Counted from the stretch's first letter, positions 27,161 through 36,334 are shown. The stretch is DNA of 62,611 bases from Halopseudomonas pelagia CL-AP6 (GCF_000410875.1 NZ_AROI01000031.1:1-62611); one strand, 5' to 3'. Program-made: numbers and translations. The notes: generated by a model not told the origin, from the letters alone.

Positions 27161-27915
27161 GGTATGCAGCAACCTCGTTGGCCAGTCTGATTGTCAGCGT
27201 ACTGATGCTGGCAAGCACTGCAGTCGCGCAGGAGGTTAGCGTTCCGGAGCTGACGGGCCGGGTAGTGGACCAGGCGGATATGCTGGAGGCGCAGACCGAA
27301 GCCCAGCTGACTTCGATGTTAGCCAGTCATGAGCAGGCTAGCGGTGAGCAGGTGGTGGTGGTGACGGTGCCTGATCTGCAAGGGCGCAGCATCGAGGAGT
27401 TTGGCCTTGAGCTGGGACGTACCTGGGGCATAGGCCAGGCGGATACCGATAGTGGAGCCTTGCTGATTATTGCGCGCGATGACCGCCGTATTCGAATCGA
27501 GGTTGGCTATGGGCTTGAAGGCCGCCTGACCGATGCGCAGTCATCGATGATCATTAACAGCATCATCACCCCGGCGTTCCGCCAGAATGAGTTCGAGCGC
27601 GGTATCGTTGAGGGTGCGACAGCCATGGTTCAGGTGCTCGGCGGCGATCCGCTGCGCGTGCCTGAGGCTCAGCCTGGCAGAGCGGACGACAAGCCGCCGG
27701 TAGGGGTTTTCATACTGCTGTTTTTTATCGTGATGGGACTGATTGGCGGCGGTGGCCGTGGCGGCCGCGGCAAACGTGGACGTTTAGGAACCGCCATGCT
27801 GGCTGGAGCCCTGCTTGGTGGTATGGGCGGCGGCCGCGGCGGTGGTATGGGCGGTGGCGGTTTCGGCGGTGGTGGTGGCGGCTTTGGAGGCGGTGGCGCC
27901 TCGGGCGGCTGGTAA
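27157..27915 (+). CDS. TPM-domain protein with Gly-rich tail (YgcG-like)
   Basis: 252 residues. Signal peptide (about 1-25), TPM domain (about 30-165, VVDQADMLEAQTEAQL to GLEGRLTDAQSSMIINSIITPAFR), one transmembrane helix (about 187-203) and a 45-residue C-terminal tail almost wholly Gly with scattered Arg, Met and Phe. This is the YgcG/TPM_phosphatase layout, with a periplasmic or surface domain. TPM proteins have been linked to photosystem repair and phosphatase activity in plants; the bacterial role is unknown. It is coupled to lemA by overlapping codons. Confidence 0.92.
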   Translation: MRYAATSLASLIVSVLMLASTAVAQEVSVPELTGRVVDQADMLEAQTEAQLTSMLASHEQASGEQVVVVTVPDLQGRSIEEFGLELGRTWGIGQADTDSGALLIIARDDRRIRIEVGYGLEGRLTDAQSSMIINSIITPAFRQNEFERGIVEGATAMVQVLGGDPLRVPEAQPGRADDKPPVGVFILLFFIVMGLIGGGGRGGRGKRGRLGTAMLAGALLGGMGGGRGGGMGGGGFGGGGGGFGGGGASGGW

Positions 27916-27934
27916 TGTCCAGGATGGAAATGCA

Positions 27935-28552
27935 ATGACTCTTCTTACACAAAGCGAGCAGCAGCAAGTTGCTGATGCAATCGACCGTATCGAACTCACA
28001 ACGGATGCTGAGGTGGTCACGGTGTTGGCTGCCCAGGCGGACGATTACCATTACATTCCGTTGCTGTGGGCCAGCCTGGTAGCGCTGGTATTACCGGGCG
28101 CGGTGCTATTGTTCAGCGACTGGCTCGGGGCTGGTCAACTGCTGTTGGTGCAGTGGGTGATCTTTATTGTGCTGGCGTTACTCTTTCGTCTACCGATGGT
28201 ACTGACGCGGCTGATCCCTGCGCCCGTGCGGCATTGGCGGGCTAGTAATCTGGCGCGGCGACAATTTATCGAGCTGAATTTGCATCACACCGAGGCCGAT
28301 ACCGGGATGCTGATCTTTGTCTCGGAAGCCGAGCGCTATGTGGAAATACTTGTTGATCGTGGTATCTCAAACCGTATCGATGATGCTGTGTGGGAGGCCA
28401 TTGTTCAGCGCTTCACCTCGCAAGTACATGATGGTGAGGTGCTGCAGGGCTTTCTGACCTGCATCCAGGCCTGTGGTGAACAGCTGCAGTTGCACGTGCC
28501 CGCTACGCACGAGCGCAATGAGCTGCCCAACCGCTTGATCATGCTGACCTGA
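27935..28552 (+). CDS. Second TPM-domain membrane protein
   Basis: 205 residues from the ATG at 27935, which has AGGATGGAA upstream; a longer reading would start inside the preceding gene in another frame. N-terminal TPM-like half (LTQSEQQQVADAIDRIELTTDAEVVTVLAAQ), two adjacent hydrophobic segments (about 44-66 and 75-95), then the rest of the TPM domain (TGMLIFVSEAERYVEILVDRGIS). It completes the lemA-TPM-TPM operon, a conserved trio in Proteobacteria whose function is unresolved. Confidence 0.9.
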   Translation: MTLLTQSEQQQVADAIDRIELTTDAEVVTVLAAQADDYHYIPLLWASLVALVLPGAVLLFSDWLGAGQLLLVQWVIFIVLALLFRLPMVLTRLIPAPVRHWRASNLARRQFIELNLHHTEADTGMLIFVSEAERYVEILVDRGISNRIDDAVWEAIVQRFTSQVHDGEVLQGFLTCIQACGEQLQLHVPATHERNELPNRLIMLT

Positions 28553-28561
28553 GTACGACGG

Positions 28562-28587
28562 GCCAGCTCTCACTGAGCTGGCTTTTT
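28562..28587 (+). terminator. Terminator of the lemA-TPM operon
   Basis: GCCAGCTC and GAGCTGGC arms, 5-base loop, TTTTT tail, 10 bases after the stop codon. Confidence 0.92.
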
Positions 28588-28815
28588 GCCATAACGTTCC
28601 TTCTGCTGTACCTCTCCTAGCGCTAAAAGCGGGCCTTCTCGGCCATTGATCGTTGCATTTAGCTGCGCGGATTGTTGCGTCTATCGCAATTGTTTTGGTG
28701 CTCCCTCTAAAGGAAGCGGCGTTTCAGTCGATAAGCAGGTTAGATGCGCCAGGGATAGTGTCCTGTTGGCTCTTGACTGGCGCGCAAAGCGACTGAAAAT
28801 GTTGGAGTACGAATT

Positions 28816-30453
28816 ATGCTCGGTTATTTTCGTAATATGGGTTTTCGCTGGAAGCTGACATTGCCCCTGGGCATGCTGGCAATAGTGTTTCTGGCCTTGG
28901 GTATGGTCTCCTTTGTTGCGGTTACCGACCTTTCCAGCCGGCTTAACCGCTTTTCATCTGAGTTGTTGCCACAGGCGACGACCTTGCTTGAAGCCGACCG
29001 CGATTTGTACCAGGCGCTGGTGGCCGAGCGAGCTTTCGTTCACGGGCTGGATCCAGACGAATTTGCCGAGATGGGTGCGGAGCATCGCACCAATATGCAG
29101 CAGGCAATCGACCGCGTTAACGTCTTTGCCGGCAGCACCCAGTCCGCTGAGGGCAAGGCAATGGCCCGACAGTTCAATGAGGCTTTTGCCGCTTGGAAGC
29201 GCATGGCCGAGGAAGTAGTCACTCTGGCACAGAGTGATTATGACGCTGACGTGCAGCGCGCCGAGATGCTGAGCTTCGGCCAGTCTGCCGAGCTGTTCGG
29301 TCGGGCGCGCGATATTATTGATCAGATGACTCAGCAGATTGATGCGCAGGCTGCTCTCGAAGTGGTCGAAGCGCGCGAGGCTACCGTTAAAGATTCTGCG
29401 ATCGTAACCACCATGACGCTGATCGGACTGGCGGTGTGCATGTTAATGATTCTGCTATTCCCCGGCCTGATACTGCGCCCGATACAGAATATTCTCGGGC
29501 GCATCCGGGACATCGCAGATGGCGAGGGTGATTTGACCAAGCGGGTGGACGTTCAGTCGACTGACGAAGTTGGTCAGTTGGGTCAGAGTATCAACCAGTT
29601 TCTTGGCCAACTGCAGACGCTGATTCGCGAGGTAGCAGACTCGACGCTTCAGGTGGCGGCTGCGTCAGAGCAGATGAGCACTATTGCAGCCCATCAGGAT
29701 CGTCTGGTTAATGACCAATACAGCGCGATTGATCAAGTCAGCACGGCGGCTACCGAGATGACCGCCGCCATTCACGAGGTGGCTGATAACGCCCATAGTA
29801 CAGCTGAGGCAGCCAGTCAGGCGGACAAACAGGGCCATGCTGCCTCTGAAGTCGTAGGTCAGACCATGAATGCACTGCGCCGGCTGGCGGGTGACGTGGA
29901 AGAAGCTGCAGGCGTTATCAACCGCCTGGAGCAAGACAGTGACAAGATCGGTGGCGTGCTCAGTGTGATTCAGGCGATTGCCGAGCAGACCAACCTGTTG
30001 GCCTTGAACGCGGCGATTGAGGCAGGTGAACAGGGTCGTGGCTTTGCCGTGGTAGCCGATGAAGTGCGTGCCCTGGCGGCGCGTACGCAAGCGTCCACGC
30101 GAGACATTCAGGAGATGATTCAAAGCTTGCAAGCGGGCAGCGGTCAGGCCGTTGCGGTAATGCAACGAGGCGCCGCGCTAGCCTCGCAAAGCGTGGAACA
30201 GGCTGCCGGCGCAGAACGCTCCTTGAACGATACGGCCCAATCAGTGGTGCGCATCAACGACATGGCGGCGCAGATTGCGTCCGCTTGCGAAGAGCAGAGC
30301 CAAACGACCGAGGAAATCGCGCGCAATATCAGCGGTATCCGTGACCTGTCGAATCAGGCAGCGCAGAGCTCCGAAGAAAGCCGCCAGGCCAGCGAATCAA
30401 TGGCCAAACTAGCAGCCGGGTTGCAGCGGCAGGTAGGACGGTTTCGTACCTGA
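28816..30453 (+). CDS. Methyl-accepting chemotaxis protein with a shortened signalling tip
   Basis: 545 residues. TM1 (about 12-36), a helical 4HB-type periplasmic ligand domain (about 37-195), TM2 (about 196-215), HAMP (about 216-270) and a long cytoplasmic signalling coiled coil. The hairpin tip reads [20 protein letters not shown], whereas the near-invariant family form is NAAIEAARAGEQGRG. Three residues (Ala-Arg-Ala) are missing between Ala403 and Gly404, an in-frame 9-base loss at 30024/30025. The rest ([15 protein letters not shown]) is normal. The ligand cannot be predicted. The tip binds CheA and CheW, so signalling may be altered. Confidence 0.95.
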   Translation: MLGYFRNMGFRWKLTLPLGMLAIVFLALGMVSFVAVTDLSSRLNRFSSELLPQATTLLEADRDLYQALVAERAFVHGLDPDEFAEMGAEHRTNMQQAIDRVNVFAGSTQSAEGKAMARQFNEAFAAWKRMAEEVVTLAQSDYDADVQRAEMLSFGQSAELFGRARDIIDQMTQQIDAQAALEVVEAREATVKDSAIVTTMTLIGLAVCMLMILLFPGLILRPIQNILGRIRDIADGEGDLTKRVDVQSTDEVGQLGQSINQFLGQLQTLIREVADSTLQVAAASEQMSTIAAHQDRLVNDQYSAIDQVSTAATEMTAAIHEVADNAHSTAEAASQADKQGHAASEVVGQTMNALRRLAGDVEEAAGVINRLEQDSDKIGGVLSVIQAIAEQTNLLALNAAIEAGEQGRGFAVVADEVRALAARTQASTRDIQEMIQSLQAGSGQAVAVMQRGAALASQSVEQAAGAERSLNDTAQSVVRINDMAAQIASACEEQSQTTEEIARNISGIRDLSNQAAQSSEESRQASESMAKLAAGLQRQVGRFRT

Positions 30454-30494
30454 GTGCCGGCCGAGGGCGGATGTCCGCTGTCACCAAGGCTTGT

Positions 30495-31469
30495 TTAGCG
30501 GCTGCCGTGTAGCGGGGCGACACCTTGCCCAGCCAGCTCGGGAAAGTCGTCATGCACATCCAGAGGTTCGACTTTGTGGCGTGCTCCGAGATATTCGGGG
30601 CGCTCCTGGTTTGCGGCGTAGGGCCTACCCAGGCGATTTTCTACGCTGTTATAAACAAAAAACAAATTAGAGCGTGGCCAGGGCGACATGTTGCCGTTGG
30701 AGGCATGCAATACGTTGCACTCAAATAGTAGTAATGAGCCAGCCGGGCCTTTGGGCGCTTGTATGCCTCCACGTTTGCCTAGTTCCGCGAGGGTGGCCTG
30801 GTCCGGTACACCCAGCTTCTGGGCTTTGAGCGAACTAGTCCAATTCGCGTCCGGTGTTTCGCCGACACATGGGACAAAGTGGTGGTGCGAGCCGGGAATC
30901 AGCATCAGCGGGCCGTTGAACTCGTTGTTGTCGGTCAGCATCAATGACGCACTGACCGCACGCATGCGGGGCATGCCGTCCTCGGCGTGCCAGGTTTCAA
31001 AGTCCGAATGCCAATCGAAGCCACTGCCCTGGAAACCAAACTTGTCATTGATACGCGACTGATGAATATACACCTCGCTACCCAGTAACTGCCGGACCAT
31101 GCCCAGGATGCGAGGGTCTCGGGTGAGTTTGCTGAATTTCTCCGAGAGCTCGTGCATGCCGAAGACCGAGCGAATAGCGCCACTGGCCGGATCGGCAATG
31201 ACCTGATCGGATTCCAGTAGCTCTGGCTCGTTGGCCATGTCTTTGAGCTCCTGAAAGAAGGGTTGCATGCTTTCCTGAGAGAAAAAGCCCTCGAACCACA
31301 GATAGCCATCGCGCTCGTAATGGGAAAGAGCGACTTCGTCGAGGGGCCCATTCCAGCGGTGCTGGTTGCGTGCGTGCACTACTGGATCACGTCGGCCAAT
31401 GTGTGCAGGGTGGTCAGCTGCGTTATGTTTAGCAAGGCGGGTGGGGTATAAGTCCAATGCTGTCGTCAT
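30495..31469 (-). CDS. ectD: Ectoine 5-hydroxylase
   Basis: 324 residues, non-heme Fe(II)/2-oxoglutarate dioxygenase that converts ectoine to 5-hydroxyectoine, a salt and heat protectant. The EctD signature is complete (FDWHSDFETWHAEDGMPRMR, about 178-197); it holds the His-x-Asp iron ligands, and the third His is in NVLHASNGN. 2-Oxoglutarate is gripped by the Arg of WPRSN. GGAGG precedes the ATG. No ectABC is in the window, so ectD is a stand-alone gene here. Confidence 0.96.
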   Translation of the reverse strand: MTTALDLYPTRLAKHNAADHPAHIGRRDPVVHARNQHRWNGPLDEVALSHYERDGYLWFEGFFSQESMQPFFQELKDMANEPELLESDQVIADPASGAIRSVFGMHELSEKFSKLTRDPRILGMVRQLLGSEVYIHQSRINDKFGFQGSGFDWHSDFETWHAEDGMPRMRAVSASLMLTDNNEFNGPLMLIPGSHHHFVPCVGETPDANWTSSLKAQKLGVPDQATLAELGKRGGIQAPKGPAGSLLLFECNVLHASNGNMSPWPRSNLFFVYNSVENRLGRPYAANQERPEYLGARHKVEPLDVHDDFPELAGQGVAPLHGSR

Positions 31470-31813
31470 GCGTGTAACCTCCAGGGTTATCTGTTATCTG
31501 TCTGTAAGAGCACAGTCTCAGTACCTTCAGCGAAGGTTGAACAGCCGCAAAGCGGGCGTCAGCAGCTGGCAGAGGTATGTCGTTAGTAACGAGCTTGCTT
31601 CACTGAATGGACAGACTGGTGCAGCGCAAACGCCGCACATGGGGTGCAGTAGATCTCTACCATCCTCATGCGACAGAGGGCTGCTGAAAAAAGTTTCAAG
31701 AGTTTTCATTTGCCTCACTGCTGCGGCGGAACTGGGTGTACGCTTAGGTCGCCCGCACGACGTTGAGCTGACGTCGGCTGAGGATTTTGAACATTATTGC
31801 TAGGGAGGGAGTT
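31470..31813. other. Intergenic region between divergent ectD and DsbA-like genes
   Basis: 344 bases expected to hold both promoters. Small open frames occur on both strands, but none has recognisable content. The right end carries the GGGAGGGAG ribosome site of the DsbA-like gene. Confidence 0.5.
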
Positions 31814-32545
31814 ATGGGAGAGGCAAAACGCCGTCACGCAACGGGCGGTTCGGGGCCTGGGCGCCAGGGCCAACAGCACAAGCAGGCGTTGTTGTGGAGT
31901 GGCGCACTGCTAGCGGTGCTGGCTTTGGGTGGACTTGCTGTGTATCTGGCTACGCCGGGTAGCGGACCTGCGATTGCATTACCTGAGGTGCCAGCGGGCA
32001 CGCCGCCCTTTCCTGCAGAGTTGGATAGCTATGGAGTACAGCTGGGCGATCCGGATGCGCCCGTGGTCGTGCGTGAGTTTGCCGATTACCAGTGCCCAGC
32101 CTGCGCCAGTTTCGCGCGCGTGCATGAGCGCTTCAAGACCGAATATATTGATACGGGTAAAGCCCGTCTGGTGTTTTTTGAGTTGCCGCTTGCTCAGCAT
32201 CGCAACGCTATGCCTGCGGCCCAGGCGGCTCGTTGTGCCGGTGATCAGGGTGAGTACTGGGGTATGCATGATCTGTTGTTTGCCCATCAATCACGCTGGA
32301 GTACTGAGCGGGACCCTTTGGCCAGCTTCAACGGTTATGCCGATCAGCTCAAGCTGAACCAGGGCCGTTTTGAACGCTGCCTCACCCGAGAACAGCGTCG
32401 TGAGGAGGTCGAGGCCAGCCTGTCTATCTCGCGTCAGCTTCGCGTGGCAAGTACGCCGACAGTGCTAGTGGATAATATTCCGCTTTCCAGTCCCGGTTGG
32501 GAGCAGCTGTCTGGTGTTATTGAGCGTCAGTTGGACGCTCAATAG
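31814..32545 (+). CDS. DsbA-like thioredoxin-fold protein, membrane-anchored
   Basis: 243 residues from the ATG at 31814 (GGGAGGGAG upstream). A basic N terminus MGEAKRRHATGG, one transmembrane helix (about 25-46), then a DsbA/BdbD-type thioredoxin domain with Cys94-Pro-Ala-Cys97 (DYQCPACASF), a helical insertion with a further Cys pair, and the cis-Pro loop STPTVLV. It probably makes or shuffles disulfides in the periplasm while tethered to the inner membrane. No dsbB partner is adjacent. Confidence 0.88.
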   Translation: MGEAKRRHATGGSGPGRQGQQHKQALLWSGALLAVLALGGLAVYLATPGSGPAIALPEVPAGTPPFPAELDSYGVQLGDPDAPVVVREFADYQCPACASFARVHERFKTEYIDTGKARLVFFELPLAQHRNAMPAAQAARCAGDQGEYWGMHDLLFAHQSRWSTERDPLASFNGYADQLKLNQGRFERCLTREQRREEVEASLSISRQLRVASTPTVLVDNIPLSSPGWEQLSGVIERQLDAQ

Positions 32546-32620
32546 TTAGACGGTGAAACGGTGCAACAACAAAGAGTAACCAGCTGATTCGATTGGTCGC
32601 TTGGCAGAAGAGTGAAGGGA

Positions 32621-33172
32621 TTAGCCGAGGGTTCTGGTCAGTTGACGTCTTGATGCCAGCGACCTTGGCCCAGGCTTGCCGAAGTGTGATAGATCGCGGG
32701 CGATCATGATCGCCTCATCATGATGCGAGTACAGATTACTGATCACGGCCTCCACCTTGGCGCCGAGAACGGATGCATAAAGGCGCTGGGCACTGTAGTT
32801 GGCTTGGGTGGTAATCACCACATTTTTGAGTGCCGAGCGATGCATGGCTAACACCGATTGCACATCTTGCAGCGACTCGATAATCATGCGCGAAGCAATC
32901 CCTTTACCCCTATGCTCAGGCATGACGGCGATTTGCTCTAGCTCGAGCACCACTTCCGGGCGAAAGCCACCCTTTTGCGTCCATAGGCAATAACCTACAG
33001 GTTGTTCTTCACAGGTCGCCACGTAGACGATGATGCGCGGGTAGGCAACCAAATTGCACGCCAGCCAATGGAAGGAATTGCGCTGCTGGGAAAAAGCACT
33101 CTTATGGACTTGCGCGGCGGCGACAAGGTCGTCCTGTTGCATGCGACGAATAACGCACAGTTCCTGACGCAT
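32621..33172 (-). CDS. GNAT-family N-acetyltransferase
   Basis: 183 residues. The acetyl-CoA pyrophosphate loop is EHRGKGIASRMI (Q/R-x-x-G-x-G/A), preceded by the beta-4 strand VVLELEQIAVMP. The C-terminal NYSAQRLYASVLGAKVEAVISNLY is the usual last strand-helix element. The acceptor (amino acid, protein N terminus or antibiotic) is not evident. Confidence 0.88.
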   Translation of the reverse strand: MRQELCVIRRMQQDDLVAAAQVHKSAFSQQRNSFHWLACNLVAYPRIIVYVATCEEQPVGYCLWTQKGGFRPEVVLELEQIAVMPEHRGKGIASRMIIESLQDVQSVLAMHRSALKNVVITTQANYSAQRLYASVLGAKVEAVISNLYSHHDEAIMIARDLSHFGKPGPRSLASRRQLTRTLG

Positions 33173-33287
33173 GGGGGTGATCTACCTACTGTAGCCAGAA
33201 ATCTGCATGGCTACAGGATATGGAATGAGTTGAGAAGGGGCGTGCCTTAACGGCCGCCCCAACGTATGGCTGGGACGATCAAGCGGG

Positions 33288-33713
33288 TTAGCTATTGCCC
33301 AGCTCGTGTTGCTTGGCAAGAAACTCTTCTTGCAACAGGGCGTCCTTGACTGCCTTGGGTTCTTCATCCTGCAACGGATCGCTAAGTACCTTGCTTGGTG
33401 TGATTTTAGCCTCCAGTTTGCCCATCAGATGCTCTAGGGCGTGACGTGCCTTGGTAGCAGCGCCGTTCACCGCTTGCTCAAGTGACTCTGCTTTGTGGGT
33501 CACAGACATGGCCTGATGGCCTTTGGGGCGAAATTCGATCTGACAGCGCTTGTCGTCTGAGCCTGCCTTGTGCGCATTGTCATCGCTGAGGTGAATCTCG
33601 ACTCGGGTGAGGTGATCATCGAAATGATCAAGCTGGTCAGTGACGGTGGCGCTGACCCATTCCTGCAGCCGGACGCTACCTTGAATGTGCTTGCTATTGA
33701 CCTGTACCTGCAT
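33288..33713 (-). CDS. hpf: Ribosome hibernation factor HPF/RaiA family
   Basis: 141 residues from the ATG at 33713 (AAGGAA upstream). It has the S30EA/HPF domain (about 1-105, MQVQVNSKHIQGSVRLQEWV, VEIHLSDDNAHKAGSDDKRC) and a short acidic C-terminal extension. Such proteins bind the decoding centre of the 30S subunit and stop translation in stationary phase. There is no rpoN or ptsN neighbour, so this is a stand-alone paralogue of the rpoN-linked HPF. Confidence 0.9.
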   Translation of the reverse strand: MQVQVNSKHIQGSVRLQEWVSATVTDQLDHFDDHLTRVEIHLSDDNAHKAGSDDKRCQIEFRPKGHQAMSVTHKAESLEQAVNGAATKARHALEHLMGKLEAKITPSKVLSDPLQDEEPKAVKDALLQEEFLAKQHELGNS

Positions 33714-33850
33714 AGGGAATTCCTTATGGTTAATTACCTGCGCTTCAACGCCTGCTCGGCTGTTGAAGTTGCCGCGACGGAAACAAAGGCTTGGTGCTGC
33801 CAATCTTCCGTTAGTTAAAATTTGCGCCTTCAATCGACTGTTGGCAAGTC

Positions 33851-34129
33851 TCATTCATTGATCGTTTGGGCATCGTCCATAGGGTCGCCGATATTGTCGT
33901 CTCGATCCTCAGGGCCAACCTCGTCATAGGGGTTGGTTTTCTCGGCACCGTCGCGCGTGCCTGGTACTTGCGCAGAGCCTCCGGAGTCAGTGTCCGAGTG
34001 CGAACCTTGCGTATGAGTGGGCCCGGACTCTTCCGCGCTCTGATTTGCGTGTTGGCCAGCCAGGGCAGTGCCAGTGGCACTCAGGGCTGCAAGGGTAAAG
34101 GCAACGGTTAATATTCTGAAGTTGGACAT
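33851..34129 (-). CDS. Small secreted acidic protein of unknown function
   Basis: 92 residues. Clear Sec signal peptide (about 1-24, ending ALA-G), then a short hydrophilic and very acidic chain rich in Asp, Glu, Ser and Gly with no Cys (DEVGPEDRDDNIGDPMDD). Low complexity and predicted disorder; no family recognised. It is divergent from the LysE-type exporter gene, with 189 bases between. Confidence 0.65.
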   Translation of the reverse strand: MSNFRILTVAFTLAALSATGTALAGQHANQSAEESGPTHTQGSHSDTDSGGSAQVPGTRDGAEKTNPYDEVGPEDRDDNIGDPMDDAQTINE

Positions 34130-34318
34130 GAACAGTTCTCCTGTTGTGCAGCCTGATGGGGTGATGATTTACTGACTGGGTGTAACAGGCTGCTAAGAGA
34201 TAGACAGACAATGCCGCTAGCTGTTCAGTGATTCGACACATTTTTCCGCAGGAACAAGCGCCGGTAATATTTTGTTGCTAGAGTGCTGAACAAAGGGACT
34301 CTTTTTCTAGGGTGATTA

Positions 34319-34951
34319 ATGAATATTGAAACGTGGTTGGCGTTCCTGGTGGCGTGCTGGATTATCAGTCTGTCGCCGGGTGCGGGTGCCATTGCATCAA
34401 TGTCCAGCGGACTGAATTATGGTTTTCTCCGCGGCTACTGGACAGCGCTAGGCCTGCAGTTGGGTTTGTTATTGCAGATAGCGGTGGTGGCGGCCGGTGT
34501 CGGTGCCCTGCTTGCTACATCGGAGCTGGCTTTCAGCTTGATTAAGTGGTTCGGGGTCGGTTATCTGCTCTACCTGGCCTGGCGGCAGTGGCGCGCCGCG
34601 CCAATGGATATGAGCACCGAGTCTCTTGGCCGGCCTGTTGGCCGGCCGTTAAGTCTGGTGTTGCGTGGCTTTTTGATTAATGCCAGCAACCCCAAAGCGG
34701 TAGTTTTCATGCTCGCTGTTTTGCCGCAATTTCTTGACCTGACCCAACCTTTACTTACGCAGTATCTGGTCATCGCGGCGACGATGGTGGTGATTGATCT
34801 GATCGTCATGGCAGGGTACACGGGGCTGGCTGCACGAGTGCTACGATTGCTGCGCTCTCCACGCCAGCAAAAAATACTCAATCGAAGTTTTGCTGGCTTG
34901 TTTGCCGGGGCTGCCGGGTTGTTGACCTTTGTGCGTCGCACTGCCGCCTGA
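34319..34951 (+). CDS. LysE/RhtB-family amino acid exporter
   Basis: 210 residues, six hydrophobic segments. The family signature is SLSPGAGAIASMSSGLNYGFLRGYWTALGLQLG (about 17-49), with the central NASNPKAVVFMLAVLPQF. Such inner-membrane carriers export basic or neutral amino acids or homoserine lactones. The substrate is not predictable and there is no regulator next to it. AGGGTGATTA precedes the ATG. Confidence 0.9.
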   Translation: MNIETWLAFLVACWIISLSPGAGAIASMSSGLNYGFLRGYWTALGLQLGLLLQIAVVAAGVGALLATSELAFSLIKWFGVGYLLYLAWRQWRAAPMDMSTESLGRPVGRPLSLVLRGFLINASNPKAVVFMLAVLPQFLDLTQPLLTQYLVIAATMVVIDLIVMAGYTGLAARVLRLLRSPRQQKILNRSFAGLFAGAAGLLTFVRRTAA

Positions 34952-35065
34952 ACATAAGCACTGAAGGCGCAATGATGACCTATTGAGCATGCACTTTCCC
35001 AGTCTAGGTTGCTCAGAACGGGCTGCTTCACTAGCATGCTATGAAACATTCAAGAGGACGTGCAC

Positions 35066-35353
35066 ATGTCAAACGAAGGTTATCACGAACCCGTTGCCGA
35101 GCTGAGCGACGAGACCCGGGATATGCACCGGGCCATTATTTCGCTGATGGAAGAGTTGGAGGCCGTGGACTGGTACAACCAGCGAGTCGATGCCTGCAAG
35201 GATGCTGACCTGAAGGCGGTGCTCAAGCACAACCGTGATGAGGAAAAAGAGCACGCTGCCATGACGCTGGAATGGATCCGCCGCCGCGATCCAGCCTTCG
35301 ACAAGGAGCTACGTGACTGGCTGTTTACCGATAAGGACCTGGCGCATCACTGA
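35066..35353 (+). CDS. Encapsulated-ferritin-like protein (EncFtn family), no shell gene
   Basis: 95 residues from the ATG at 35066 (AGAGGA upstream). The two-helix EncFtn fold is clear: RDMHRAIISLMEELEAVDWYNQR and KAVLKHNRDEEKEHAAMTLEWIRRRDPAFDKELRDWLFT. The inter-subunit ferroxidase ligands fall at Glu30, Glu60 and His63, equivalent to Glu32, Glu62 and His65 of the Rhodospirillum protein. EncFtn is normally packed in an encapsulin shell through a C-terminal targeting peptide. Here the chain ends soon after the helices (DKDLAHH) with no such peptide, and no encapsulin gene is nearby. It could be a free iron oxidase. Confidence 0.88.
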   Translation: MSNEGYHEPVAELSDETRDMHRAIISLMEELEAVDWYNQRVDACKDADLKAVLKHNRDEEKEHAAMTLEWIRRRDPAFDKELRDWLFTDKDLAHH

Positions 35354-35384
35354 TTCCCCGCATCACTAATGCTGTAGCCAGCGC

Positions 35385-36179
35385 CTAGTCGATGACCCTG
35401 ACCGTCTCGATCACCGTATCCAGCACATAAGCGATTCCCGGCTGGTCGGCTCTCGGGTTGGCTACCACAAAACGCTGCAGGCGCAGGACGTTGCGTGTGC
35501 CGGGTTGATGGTTAAAGCCTTCGATGCCTTGGTATAGCATGGTCCAGTCGCTATTTGAGGTTTGTCTGCCTTGCGCATCGTAGGTCAGCTCGCGCACCTG
35601 CAAACATTGGTAATCAGGGATCAGCGGGTGTGAGCAAGCCACCGTCTGCGCCTGCACTTCCATGAACAAGGTTTCGCCTTGATTGCCGTAGCGGGTTTCT
35701 GGGGTAGCGTTACCCACCAATACGAGTTTGCCGCCTTCGTCGCTGGTCAGTGTCAGCCTGGGAGTGTGTGGGTGCGCCTCCAGGGTCATTTCCAACGGGC
35801 TGTTGAGGTAGGTCTTGATGCCAGCTTCGCGATGCATCAGTTGCTGTTCGCATGCCATCATGGTCTGCATTAAATTGCCGGCAACCAGGTTGTTGCGCTT
35901 GATGTTATAAGGCCCGCTGAGCCGATTACAGGTACCTGAGACGTTGAGCATGTTGTCTTTGAAGCGCAGCTGCAAGGGCTCGGTATCGCCGCCAAATAGA
36001 TCCTGATTATGATCGCCGTAACGATCTGTGGCTTGTTCCAGAGTCCAGTAGTAGGCGGGTAGCAGCGTGTCGGCCGAGACCGGTGCAGCGTCTGAGTTGC
36101 GTGTCAGGCTGGTACAGCCGGAAAAGAGCAGGCTGGCAAGTAGTGCACAGGTAATGGCGGCGGGTTTTACGGCAAGCAT
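35385..36179 (-). CDS. META and DUF4377 domain lipoprotein
   Basis: 264 residues. Lipoprotein signal with lipobox FSGC (Cys22). A META/HslJ domain (about 45-145, YYWTLEQATDRYG, LNVSGTCNRLSGPYNIKRNNLVAGNLMQTMMACE) is followed by a DUF4377-type domain (about 160-262, LFMEVQAQTVACSHPLIPDYQCLQVREL). META-domain lipoproteins are outer-membrane-attached proteins linked to stress or antibiotic tolerance; the precise role is unknown. It is convergent with the EncFtn gene. Confidence 0.9.
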   Translation of the reverse strand: MLAVKPAAITCALLASLLFSGCTSLTRNSDAAPVSADTLLPAYYWTLEQATDRYGDHNQDLFGGDTEPLQLRFKDNMLNVSGTCNRLSGPYNIKRNNLVAGNLMQTMMACEQQLMHREAGIKTYLNSPLEMTLEAHPHTPRLTLTSDEGGKLVLVGNATPETRYGNQGETLFMEVQAQTVACSHPLIPDYQCLQVRELTYDAQGRQTSNSDWTMLYQGIEGFNHQPGTRNVLRLQRFVVANPRADQPGIAYVLDTVIETVRVID

Positions 36180-36334
36180 CGGATAAAGGACCTGTCCTTG
36201 GAGTTGAAGGGCAGGATTATAATACCGAAGGGCGTTGGTTGACAGGCTGGTGCTGTGATCAAGAACACAGATCCATGGTAGGTAAAGTGCGGGCGAGCCA
36301 GGGGGGGCTCACCCGCATAAGCCGTAGAGCAGTA

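Noticed and set aside
27815..27934. N-terminal extension of the second TPM protein
   Set aside because: It would overlap the Gly-rich end of the first TPM gene in another frame; the ATG at 27935 has a good ribosome site.
27669..27935. Pro-rich frame on the minus strand
   Set aside because: It is the complement of the Gly-rich tail of the TPM gene; the composition follows from the Gly codons.
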